From NCBI GenBank assembly GCA_016584305.1, contig JACEEZ010020921.1, positions 64,270 through 128,269 on the forward strand: a stretch of DNA of 64,000 bases. Reading direction: 5' to 3'. The notes under the pieces were generated by a model, which did no database searches, had not been told where the DNA came from, and saw nothing but the letters and a program-made list of their open reading frames with translations. Origin of the DNA: Chionoecetes opilio. Taxonomy: Eukaryota; Arthropoda; Malacostraca; Decapoda; Majidae. This document shows positions 1-9,169 of the stretch, one piece after another; position 1 is the first letter of the stretch; each line of letters opens with the position of its first letter. The translations under genes and the position numbers were made by a program.

Positions 1-709
1 CACCTTAAATAAGGGTGATTTAAAGATGTTATGATGAGGTGACTGCTGGCCCAGCTGGCGGGGCAGTGAGTGACGGAGAAATTCCTGCCGCGGCCCCACC
101 GCCCCATAACACAAATATTCACTATTTCAACCCACATACACACCTTCTAACACCAAAACACTAGCAACACAAGCTCCTTACTTATATATCTTACTATCTG
201 ATACAGTAAAACTCCTTAAAACGCAAGCATTCTGAATAAAACGAGAATTAGTTTGGGATGACGGGGACAGAGGGCAGAGAGGCAGTCTGGCATGCCATTC
301 TTGCCCGGAAATATATCTCGCTGACTTGTGATTGGTCGAGAAGTTTTAAAAACAGTTTGTCATTGGTTGGTGACTGATGATGAGCTTGATGACATCATTT
401 ATGTTTTATGTTTAATTAATGTGCAGTTATGTTATTTTGTTTGCTATTTTCTCTTTCAGAATGGTTTTTCTACAGAATAGGTAGTACAGTGTGGGTAATA
501 TAGACGCTGTGTGTTTGTTGTGTTTGCTATAGTTTATTTTAGCTTGAAAAACATATTTTTTATTTTTTATTTTTTTATTTTTTTATAATTGATGGGGTCC
601 TGGAACCGAACCTATATTTTACCATTAGTTATGTGTTTCGTTATACGAGATTTCGCTTTACGAGTATGCCAGGTGGAACCTAACTGCTCGTATCTTCGGG
701 ACCTCCCTG
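1..709 (+). mobile_element. Family A TA-flanked element, right part (cut by window edge)
   Basis: This is the 3' portion of a DNA transposon family that recurs at 14.2, 24.3, 33.3, 49.5, 52.9 and 56.9 kb. It ends in GGGACCTCCCTG followed by TA, the inverse of the CAGGGAGGTCCC start seen in complete copies. Just inside the end are repeated TATACGAG-type words. No transposase is visible, so it is non-autonomous. TA target site, short CAG-initial TIR and iterated subterminal words are typical of Tc1/mariner-related pogo/Tigger elements; that assignment is inference. The left end lies outside the window. Confidence 0.8.
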
Positions 710-1133
710 TACTGGTATTATGTTGATACCGCACAACCTTAACATAGACCCCATTCTTCAGAATTTACCAGGATCTCCAGAATTCTGGAGAATTTTCCCC
801 GGATAATGCATCTCATGGACGGATAGTGTTTTAATACAGCCGAATTGCTGGCGCCGGATAACGTCGCACGACGAAAACACGGGAGATTACTGGGTTAAGA
901 TTTGTTTTATCGCTCCTGCTATATCTCGCTTACTACCTTATGAAGGACTAATATTTTGTCATATACGTTTTCTACTAACCTTCAAACCTCTTGGAAAGCT
1001 GTTACTTTGGTCAAAATCACGGACAAAACTTATCTAATAAGAATAAACAGTGCTGCTCCGCCGTCGCCATAAGCACAGTCTAGACCGCGGGACGGGCGCC
1101 TCTCCCAGTCTTCTCTCACGGACAGCAGCCAGT

Positions 1134-1203
1134 AAGGTTAGGTTAAGTTAGGTTTAGTTTAGTTTTATCTTAAACTAAACTAATCCTAACCTTAATCTTA
1201 ACC
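1134..1203. repeat. Degenerate TTAGG-like inverted repeat
   Basis: About 70 bp of GGTTAGG/TTTAG words followed by their complement (CTAAAC, CCTAACC). The words resemble the arthropod telomere repeat TTAGG but are too degenerate and too short to be a telomere. The block forms the centre of the surrounding foldback structure. Confidence 0.55.
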
Positions 1204-1207
1204 TTAA

Positions 1208-2481
1208 AGTAATCGTCCAGACCATTTCATCATTCCTGATTTAATGCAATCAAATCATAGTCATTAACGAGTATATCAACAACACGTCGTCACTTTTTGT
1301 ATCCAGTCAGCCGTTTTTAAATAATCCGCAATCAAAATCTGCAAATTCCCCGAGTTTTCAAAACGCTCTCAAGGTTTGCAGACGCTCAGGCTCAGGCTCG
1401 GTGACGTACCATCAGGGAGGCTCATCTTCCCGCGCTGATCAGAGAGGCACGTAAACACAGAGATAAATATAGTACTTGAAGATATTTGGGTGTTTCTGAT
1501 AGATTTCTTTTGCTATATGCCACATGCATGCATCCTTTATGGGTGCAGCAAGACAGCTGTGCCTTTCGAGAAAAGTTTGCACACGGAAAGGAGTGGCGTG
1601 TGTAGGGTGATACACGCCTATAGTGTGTTGGAGCGAGCAGTTGTGTTGAGAAACGGCGCCCCCCCGTAAGACTGACTCAGTCCAACACTATACCAGACCA
1701 GGTGGCCCTGTTAGACAGGGACGCCAGGACTGGCAGCAGCGGTGGACCACCACGACTGTGAGGCTTTGCCTCTTAACAAGACCAAGTAAACCAGTTGTGG
1801 AGTGGGCGTGCCCTGCGGTGAGAGACCCTGTGTTGGTGTGGCTGTCACACTTTCTGCCTTCCCGCCCGCATATTTTCCAACTCTATGCTGTAGTTAATGC
1901 TAGTATGTGGTTTCCGAGTAATGACGTTTGACTGTAGCTCCAAAACTAAACATAGGATTTTCTCTAAAGTACCTTCATTGTGATTCCCACACACACATGT
2001 ATTAACCTTATTTACCAATCCATGTTTTGGAGAAGTGCCAGGTCCTCCTGCTGAACCTCAGGCTCTGCTAACACCTGTTCATCCACCTCGTACTCGGGCT
2101 CAAACATAGGATTCCATGACAATCTGAGGTTCGTTTTCCTCATAGTATACGCGACCAGCGTGATTTCTTTCGGTGTCAGATTGAGCATCGTTCTCTAGAT
2201 GTCACAGCGACAGATTCACTGTCTGACACCGAAGTACAATCGCTCATCATAACATTTGCAGACAGGTGTCAGACAGAGTGTCTGCGGGCGTCCCTGTTCT
2301 GACGTCATCAATAACAGTCGTAGCCCTGTTGGAGGGAAGATTTTTTTTTTCGCGCGCTTTTTACAAAAGTCGTGTTTTTACGGAAATAAGGCCTGGAAAT
2401 CAATTATTTTTGGTGCATTAGGTGTTTTGAATGTACATTCAACATAATTCGGCAAAAAAAATTTGGGTCTGGACGATTACT
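1208..2481. mobile_element. Family P (piggyBac-like) element, copy 1
   Basis: The element is flanked by TTAA on both sides (1204-1207 and 2482-2485) and has perfect 16-bp TIRs, AGTAATCGTCCAGACC and its complement. TTAA target duplication is diagnostic of piggyBac and also of Kolobok. On the minus strand near 2040-2262 lies a remnant of the acidic serine/aspartate-rich N-terminus seen better in copy 2, so this is an internally deleted derivative. The interior at about 1585-1960 does not match the other copies and may be a further insertion. Confidence 0.82.
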
Positions 2482-3279
2482 TTAACCTAACCTAGCCTGG
2501 CTGCTGTCCGTGAGGGAGGGCTTGCCCCGCGGTCTCTGACTGCGCTAATGGCGACGGCGGAGTTGCACATATTTATTCTTATTATATTATTCTTGTCTGT
2601 GATTTTGACCAAAGTAACAGCTTTCCAAGAGGTTTGAAGGTTAGTAGAAGACTTGTATGACAAAATATTAATATTAGTCCTTCATAAGGTAGTAAGCGAG
2701 ATATAGCAGGGGCGATAAAACAAATCTTTACCGATTACTGTATAACCCCCAGGGGCCAGACCAAGACCACAGCACCAGGATTCACAGATGGGGATCAGAA
2801 AACCTTAGGTAGGAAGAGTGGGAGTGAGCATGTTTACTTGCTGTGGCGTATGAGAGGTTATTTATGCAAAGAGCAGACAGACAGACAGACTTGTTGCTAT
2901 TTTCTGAAGTGGGAGGAGGGAGAGGAGGCCTTGCCAAGTGTGGTGTGAGTGAGGCAGGAAGCAGGGTGTGGGCCCTGAAGGCAGGAGCAGAGTGTCAAGG
3001 CAGCGTGTAGCTCTCTGTTTTCTGACTGTTGCAGGTGCTGAGGTCAGAGTTCAAGCCGGCTGCTCCTACAGGAGTGATGGCAAGAATCGCCTGGAGGCAG
3101 GCAGCCCAGGACACAAGGCAGAGAGTGACCTGAAGTGCCAACTGTGTGATAAAACATTTAAATTCAAGAGTGACCTTGAGAGACATTCCCTGACACAGTG
3201 ATGTTAAGAATTATAAATGTCTAGAGCAGAGGTTCTCAAACTTCACTGGACGGTGGCGCACTAGATTATATCTTGATAT

Positions 3280-3339
3280 AACCTCGATATAACGGACCTC
3301 GATATAACGGACTTCGGATGTAACGGACTCCATTTGCTT

Positions 3340-3380
<41 letters not shown>

Positions 3381-4100
3381 AGCATATTAGACCGCTTATC
3401 GCCGCTCGAATTGTCAACTCAACATAATTGTATTATTTTCTCATTTTACTTTGGAATGCTTGGGTTTTAAGGAGTTTTGATGTATCACATATTAAGATAT
3501 AATATTATTAGGAAAGAGCCTGTGTTGCTAGTGATTTAGTGGTAGAAGGTGTGTATTGTTTAAAATAGTGACTATTAGTGTTATGGCGTGGGCGCTGCTA
3601 CGTCTCCCTGTCACCTCAACATCCTAAATCACCCTTATCTAAGGTGACACGCAGTGCTACACTGACCTAAATAGTGACACGTGTGTAGAACTGCACTTCA
3701 CAACCATATAATATATATAATAAGGGGAGTTTAGTCATGATAAAAGCAATACCTTTGGAAGCCACGACTGAATCTGGCTCGTAGTAATTTGTTTACCCTT
3801 TCACTAGAGCTTGAGCTTGACCTAGTTACAACGGTCGGGTTTTGTGTTTGTGATTATTTCTCTTTTTATTTCACGTGTAGCATGGACCAAATTCAGCATG
3901 TAGTGACAGTCACTGTTTACCTCCCAACATAGCTACACAGTCTGGTTGTGTTTGTGATTATTTCTCATTTATTTCACAATTTTTCTGTTTCTTTCATATA
4001 TTTTTCCACCCTTGGGAAAATACCCTCGCTATAACGGACAATCAGCTTTAACGGACCACTCCTCCCCCCCTTTAGTCCTTTATATGGAGGTTTGACTGTG
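3280..4100 (+). mobile_element. Family D TA-flanked element inside hAT-1
   Basis: The left end shows tandem CTCGATATAACGGAC words and the right end the complementary set (CTATAACGGACAATCAG, then CCTTTATATGGAGG). The right TIR reads as the complement of CACAGTCAAACCTCCATATA and is followed by TATA. The left terminus is eroded. The interior at about 3450-3650 is shared with family A interiors at about 60-240 and 50040-50130. No transposase is seen, so it is probably a non-autonomous pogo/Tigger-type element. Confidence 0.6.
3343..3376. repeat. Poly-T tract
   Basis: A run of 34 T residues inside family D. Homopolymers of this kind recur just inside the ends of several TA-flanked families in this window, so they look like part of the element rather than a retroposed tail. 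Confidence 0.9.
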
Positions 4101-4101
4101 T

Positions 4102-4143
4102 ATATAATATTATATATATAAAATATATATTTTATATATATTT

Positions 4144-4176
<33 letters not shown>
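4102..4176. repeat. (TA)n microsatellite, target of the Tc1-type element
   Basis: TA-rich low-complexity DNA that abuts both ends of the Tc1-type element (it resumes at 5630). The element used a TA inside this tract as its target, so the duplicated dinucleotide cannot be told from its surroundings. Confidence 0.85.
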
Positions 4177-5629
4177 CAGTCAGCGCCATTGGTTTGGCGC
4201 GAATCATACTGCGCCAATACCTATGGCGCGGAACAAGGCACCCCCTCCAAAACCTTGGTTCAAAATCCGTCAATGATATTGGCGCGCGGATGTAGACAAA
4301 AACGTTGACCTTGAGCTACTCACCAAGTTTGAAGCCTTAGTCAGCCTTGGGCATTGACAGTGAGAGGGTCACGCATCTTTTGTGTTGCGTCACGCGAGTT
4401 TTTTGTCCTTGACTTGCATTGCTTTTGTGCCTCGTGTGGGACAATGGGACGAGGGAAAGAGTTGACCAAAGAACAAAATCGCAGCTATTAGTTCCCTGAT
4501 TCTTGTGGGAAAAGATAATAAAGAAATCTCCGCCATAACCGGTTTGGCATTGAGAAGTGTCCAGCGCTGGACGAAAAAGTGCAAGGACGTGGGAGAATCG
4601 GATCTGCCGCTACAAAAGAAGAGGACAGGAAAAGCCCGTTTGACCTCTCAGAGGACCCTGAAAGTGCTACAGCGCCAAGTGGACCTTGAACCTTGCATCA
4701 GTGCAAAGGAACTAAGAGAAAAAAATCCGAGGCTCCTTCAGGACGTCTCAGTCCGTACTATTCAACGACGCCTCCGTGACCTTGGTCTAGAAAACTTCTA
4801 TCTAGATCAAGTCCGTGATGACCTCTGCTTCCAGTATCGCGCACCACGAAGAAAGCCCATATTAACGACCTTGCAAAAGAAGAAGAGACTACTATTCTGC
4901 AAGAAATACTTAGCCTGGGAACCAGAGAAGTGGAAGAAAGTGTTGTGGTCTGACGAGGCGACCTTCACAGTGACTGGGAACAGGGGAGGGAAGGTGAGAT
5001 TACGTGCTGGCTCGGATACTTACCACCCCAAGTACACTAAGGGGACCGTGGAACATCCGGATAGTGTCATGGTGTGGGGGGCTTTTGGGTACCACGGCAC
5101 TGGGAAGTTAGTGGTGTTACCAAAGAACTTGACGGTAAACAAAGAACGTTACCTCGAGCTTCTTGCCGACCACCTGGAGGACTGTTTCATAGCCTGCCAG
5201 AGCGAGATATTTCAGCAGGACGGTGTGCCAGCTCACACAGCCAAATTGGTCAGTTCTTGGTTTGAGTGGGTGGGTGTGGACTATATCAGGGACTGGCCAG
5301 GCAATAGTCCCGATTTAAGCCCCATTGAAAATATTTGGGCCTTGATGCAACGCCGCCTACGGGGTCGCAACACTTCCACAGTGCCCAAGCTTGTCGCCCA
5401 GCTCCAGGACATCTGGGCAAACCTGGACCCCTCCCTCCTCCAGAACCTGACCTTATCCGTACTCAAACGTCTCCAGAGCTGCAGGAAGAAGAAGGGCTAC
5501 CCGACCAAGTACTAGAGGTAGGGTAAGTACTAAGTACCCCATAAATATTTGTTTAACATTTTTTTATGTAGGCGTACGCTGCGTTGCGAGGCGAAAAATT
5601 CTCCGCGCCAATATCAATGGCGCTGACTG
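4177..5629 (+). mobile_element. Tc1/mariner element with DD35E transposase
   Basis: The element starts CAGTCAGCGCCATTGG at 4177 and ends with the complement at 5629, with TA on each side. At 1453 bp with a single transposase frame it has the size and layout of a complete Tc1-type element. GGCGCG/TTGGCGCG words recur in the first about 60 bp at each end and are likely transposase-binding repeats. It is the youngest layer of a nest: Tc1 inside the TA tract of family D, inside hAT-1, inside the zinc-finger gene. Confidence 0.93.
4444..5515 (+). pseudogene. Tc1-type transposase, one frameshift near the N-terminus
   Basis: Catalyses cut-and-paste transposition by binding the TIRs and inserting at TA. 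The ATG at 4444 opens MGRGKELTKEQ, a typical Tc1 start, but that frame stops at 4489-4491. The remaining 336 codons are open from 4505 to a stop at 5513-5515. A one-base indel near 4471-4480 joins the two. Counting from 4505, residues 1-110 hold the paired-like helix-turn-helix region. Catalytic residues are D150 (WSDEATF), D239 (FQQDG) and E275 (PIENIW), with 35 residues between the last two. The intact 3' frame suggests recent decay or a sequencing error. Confidence 0.9.
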
Positions 5630-5648
5630 TATATATATATATATATGC
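5630..5648. repeat. (TA)n microsatellite, right flank of the Tc1-type element
   Basis: Continuation of the TA tract interrupted by the Tc1-type insertion. Confidence 0.85.
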
Positions 5649-5711
5649 AGGAATGGACATAAGGAAATAATGTGTAAATAAACTACTATGTTACAACAAT
5701 AACATACCTGA

Positions 5712-7816
5712 TCAGTAGGACATGTGTGCCTGCCTGGAGTTGCATAGCCGCTCTATGTTAGGAGGGACAGTTGACAGACACACTCTCATTTCCTCTTCAA
5801 CAGCCAGCAATTTATTCCTTTTCTTAGTTTTTATATTTGTGAGGGCTGAGAATCCCAGTTCACACAGATATGAGGTTGAAAATTGCAAGAGTATTTTCTG
5901 GGCCCTTTTGGATATATGTGGGTGTTCATTTTCCTTTTGAATCCAGAAGCTTTCTTATGTCATATCCAGATATTGTAGTTTTAGTGTGCGGTCATTACGG
6001 ATGTTGATTAGTTCCTCTTCTTCAAGGATGCTAAGTTGTGGCTTGCTCAAGGGATCGTGAACGAATGGATTTCTCAGCCAGTCATAACTTTCAACAGATA
6101 TATTTGGGAAATATTTTTCTATGTTCCTTCCTAGGCTTTCAAGGTGCTGCTTAATGAGTGGAACAATGTCTGTATATTTAGCTTCAGCAGTCTTTTGAAA
6201 CATTTTAATCTTGCCTTCACTCACCCTTTCATTCCAGAGCCTAATTTTTTCTACCAAAGTTTCCATTTTGTCAGAATATGTTACCATATTTTCATTTCTT
6301 CCTTGCATACTTGCATTAACCTTGTTCAGATGTTCAAATATATCTGCCAAGTAGCATAATTTTGCACTCCAAATTTCATCAGCAAGTAATTCGCAGAATT
6401 CAGTTTTCTCCTCAAGGGTAAAGAAAAGGAGCATTTCCTCTCTCAATCTCAGTTCATGCACCCGGGATAATACTTTGCCTCCTGATAACCACCGGACTTC
6501 TGTGTGGAGGAGAAGACCTTCATGAGGAGATCCCATTTCTTCACAAAGCATGGAAAATAGTCTTGACTGCTTTGGTCTGCTTTTAAAAAAGTTTATCATT
6601 TTCACAACATCATCAAGAACAAACTTTAATTCTTGTCTGAGTGTTTTAGCAACAAGAGCTTCACGGTGCAAGAAACAATGGGTAGTAATCAAATCTGGGT
6701 TCTCCTTCTTGACTAAGGACACAAAACCTTTTACCGATCCCACAATGGATGGACAGCCATCTGTGCAAATTCTTACACATCATTTCCATGACAAGTCCTT
6801 TTCTTTCAAGTATTCTGTCACTGTAGAAAATATCTCCTGTCCTGTGGTTTGCACCAGTTCTTTGCAGCATAAGAAATTTTCATTTATTTTGTTATCAGCA
6901 ACATAACGGATGAACACTAGTAACTGAGGTTTTCCTCCAATGTCTGTTGATTCATCCACTTGTAAAGCATACATTTTACCTTTCACGAGTTCACACACAC
7001 TTTTTTCAATATCAGACGACATGTCCTTGATTCGTCTACCAATCGTGTCGTCTGAGCGGGGAATTTTTTTCACTTCCTTTTCAGCCTCATCCCCAAACAA
7101 TGTTTTCACCACAGCACAGCAAGCTGGAAGGAAGTATGACTCTGCAATTGAATGGGGTTTCATTTGTTTTGCTGTATGCTCTGCCACTAAATAGCTTGCT
7201 TTCTGTGCCTTTTCTGCCACCTTCACCTTTTTTTCAAACCCAAGCCTTTGTTGTTTGTTATCTTTCAAGAGTCTTTTAAAGTAATCTATAGGCTTCTGAG
7301 AGAGGTGACTATGTTTTGTTGTTAAATGTCTCTTCATTTTCATAGGAGTCATAGATTCATTTGATAGCTCAATGCCGCAAACAACACATTTTGGCTTTGG
7401 ACCATTTTCATTATCACACCAAGTGAACCTAAGTCCAAGATAACTGTCGATATACAGGCGAAATGACTTACTGTGGTTACTTTTGCTGGCACGTGTCGTC
7501 GTTTTGACCACGCTCAGACCTGGATGACAAAACTCACTTTCATCTGTCACTTCTCTTTGCCCGCTCGGACCTGCACGACTACGGTCACTTCACTTTGCCA
7601 GCACGGACCTGTACGACTATGCTCATTTTCAACGGTCACTTCACTTTCTTCACTTTCCACACTAGGGTCTGGACGAGAGGACTCACTTTCAACAGTTATT
7701 ACTGTTACTTCGCCTTCGGTGCCTTCGACACATTTACGTTTTGATTCATGATCAACTGCGACTTCACCGCTATTGCCTTCAGTACACTTTCGCTTTTTAA
7801 TGAGGTACTTATCCAT
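5712..7816 (-). pseudogene. hAT transposase with BED zinc finger (hAT-1)
   Basis: The decayed transposase of hAT-1. From the N-terminus: a charged leader (MDKYLIKKRKCTEG, from 7816), a frameshift near 7550, then a BED-type finger (CVVCGIELSN...KRHLTTKH, about 7410-7320). The RNase-H-like core follows with QVDESTD (about 6945), [10 protein letters not shown] and CFLHRE (a CxxH motif). The C-terminal dimerisation region is FSTSYLCELGFSALTNIK (about 5860-5810). Two in-frame stops interrupt the core, TGA at about 6781 and TAA at about 5957, and reading continues in frame across both. The architecture resembles the ZBED5/SCAND3-like branch of hAT. Inactive as it stands. Confidence 0.88.
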
Positions 7817-8985
7817 TTTTTAAGCTTGGACCTCATTAACACCACAACAGCGATACTTACTGAGGCTCACGGCTACACTGACGATGGGAGGTGCCTACCC
7901 AACGCTCTGCCTACGTGTGTTGCCAAATTATACATGTTATTTATCGATCGGGGTTCACGTAAATCATGTCAAACAGTCAAACTTGCATAAGGCCTACTGA
8001 AATACGTATGCATCAGTTTCTATTCATCATCCTTTTTCCTTTTATATGTCGCTAAAAACAATTCACATGAACGCGTGATAAAACTAGTAAGTTGGCAACT
8101 CAGTAACACCAGCAGGCTGCGGCTCAGACTGCTACAGTACGTGTACAGTACTCGTTCAACACGTATTGTGGTGGAAGCGGGAAGTTTTTTTTTTTAAGCA
8201 TGAATAACTTATTTATTTATTCTCTATTTCTTACTTTATCCATCTACCCAAAGTACTTATAATATTATGAAAAGGACCTTGCATCTACCTGCCTAGTTAC
8301 ATATTAACTCATTCATTTACGATTTTCCATCTTCAATATAAAAAACAAAAACTGCGACTTCAAAGCGCAAAATACTTTAATCTTTAATCTATGAAAAATT
8401 ACACGGCGCACCTAGGGGATTCCCACGGCACACAAGTGCGTCGCGGCGCACAGTTTGAGAATCACTGATCTAGAGTGATGGAAAAGGTTTGCTAGAAAGT
8501 GGGCCCTCACCAGACACACCCTGACACACAGTGGTGTTCAAAATTATGAATGTCTAGAGTGTGGGGAAAGATTTACTCAAAGTGGTACCCTGACCAAACA
8601 CACCCTGACATACAGTGGTATAAAAAACTTTAAATGCCTAGAGTGTGGGAAAAGATTTGCTCAAAAGCATCACCTCACCAGTCACACCCTGACACATAGT
8701 GGTGTTAAAAATTATGAATGTCTCGAGTGTGGGAAAAGATTCACTGAAAAGCATAAACCTACCACACACACCCTGATTCACAGTGGTGTTAAAAATTATG
8801 AATGTCTTAAGTGTGGGAAAAGGTTTTATACCAGTTATCATCTCAATGTACACACCTTTAGACACACTGGCTTGAGGGAGTTCAAGTGTGATAATTGTAG
8901 CAAGTGTTTCAAGACAAAGAAGGATATTCACAGCCTTCATTCAGTGGACCTTTATGTGGCCAGCCACATGAAGATCCACTTTTAA

Positions 8986-9139
8986 GGTGTTGTGTTGTGT
9001 GGACAAGTGTGGTTGTACCCGTGCCTGTGGGAGTGTGTCCTGTGTGGCAATGGGTTGTGGTGGTGGTGGTGGGCAGTGTGTTACATGTGTGGTGGCAGCC
9101 GTGCCCTTGTGTTCTGTGAGGGAGTAATGGCCGCAGCAG
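8986..9139 (+). other. 3' UTR of the broken zinc-finger gene, proximal part
   Basis: This stretch aligns with the 3' UTR of the intact paralogue at 37654-37777: both contain GTGTGGTTGTACCCGTGCCT followed by GTGTCCTGTGTGGCA. It stops at CCGCAGCAG, where the LINE begins; the UTR resumes at 11703. Confidence 0.8.
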
Positions 9140-9169
9140 GACACCCAACATTCTTGATCTTTTCCTAAA

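Larger units (their letters stand above)
872..2745. mobile_element. Foldback-type repeat with about 250-bp inverted arms, split by a TTAA element
   Basis: The segment at about 880-1133 is repeated in reverse complement at about 2495-2740 (for example TTTTATCGCTCCTGCTATAT against its complement near 2700). The arms meet in a core of degenerate TTAGG-like words, GGTTAGGTTAAGTTAGG on the left and CCTAACCTAGCC on the right. The family P element at 1208-2481 sits in that core. It is either a small foldback transposon or an inverted duplication around a telomere-like seed. No coding capacity is seen. Confidence 0.65.
3227..8467 (-). mobile_element. hAT-1 DNA transposon inserted in a zinc-finger exon
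   Basis: TIRs are CAGAGGTTCTCAAAC at 3227 and GTTTGAGAATCACTG ending at 8467 (13 of 15 positions pair). The 8-bp target duplication is GTCTAGAG at 3219-3226 and ATCTAGAG at 8468-8475, one mismatch. CAGNG ends plus 8-bp duplications are characteristic of hAT elements. The element encodes a decayed BED-finger transposase on the minus strand and was itself entered by family D, which in turn holds a Tc1-type element. Removing the insert rejoins the zinc-finger frame. Confidence 0.92.
3035..8985 (+). pseudogene. C2H2 zinc-finger gene, copy 1, disrupted by hAT-1
   Basis: A multi-finger C2H2 protein gene, presumably a nuclear DNA-binding protein, now broken. The last exon begins after TTGCAG at 3031-3034, the same junction as in the paralogue at 36.7 kb. 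One finger (CQLCDKTFKFKSDLERH) lies at about 3135-3190. The next finger is cut by hAT-1 at 3226/3227. The frame resumes at about 8470 with five more fingers carrying TGEKP-like linkers of the form [16 protein letters not shown], then a divergent final finger ending MKIHF and TAA at 8983-8985. Relative to the paralogue it lacks the exon segment holding the start codon and early fingers. It also has a stop at about 3199. It cannot make a full protein. Confidence 0.85.
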
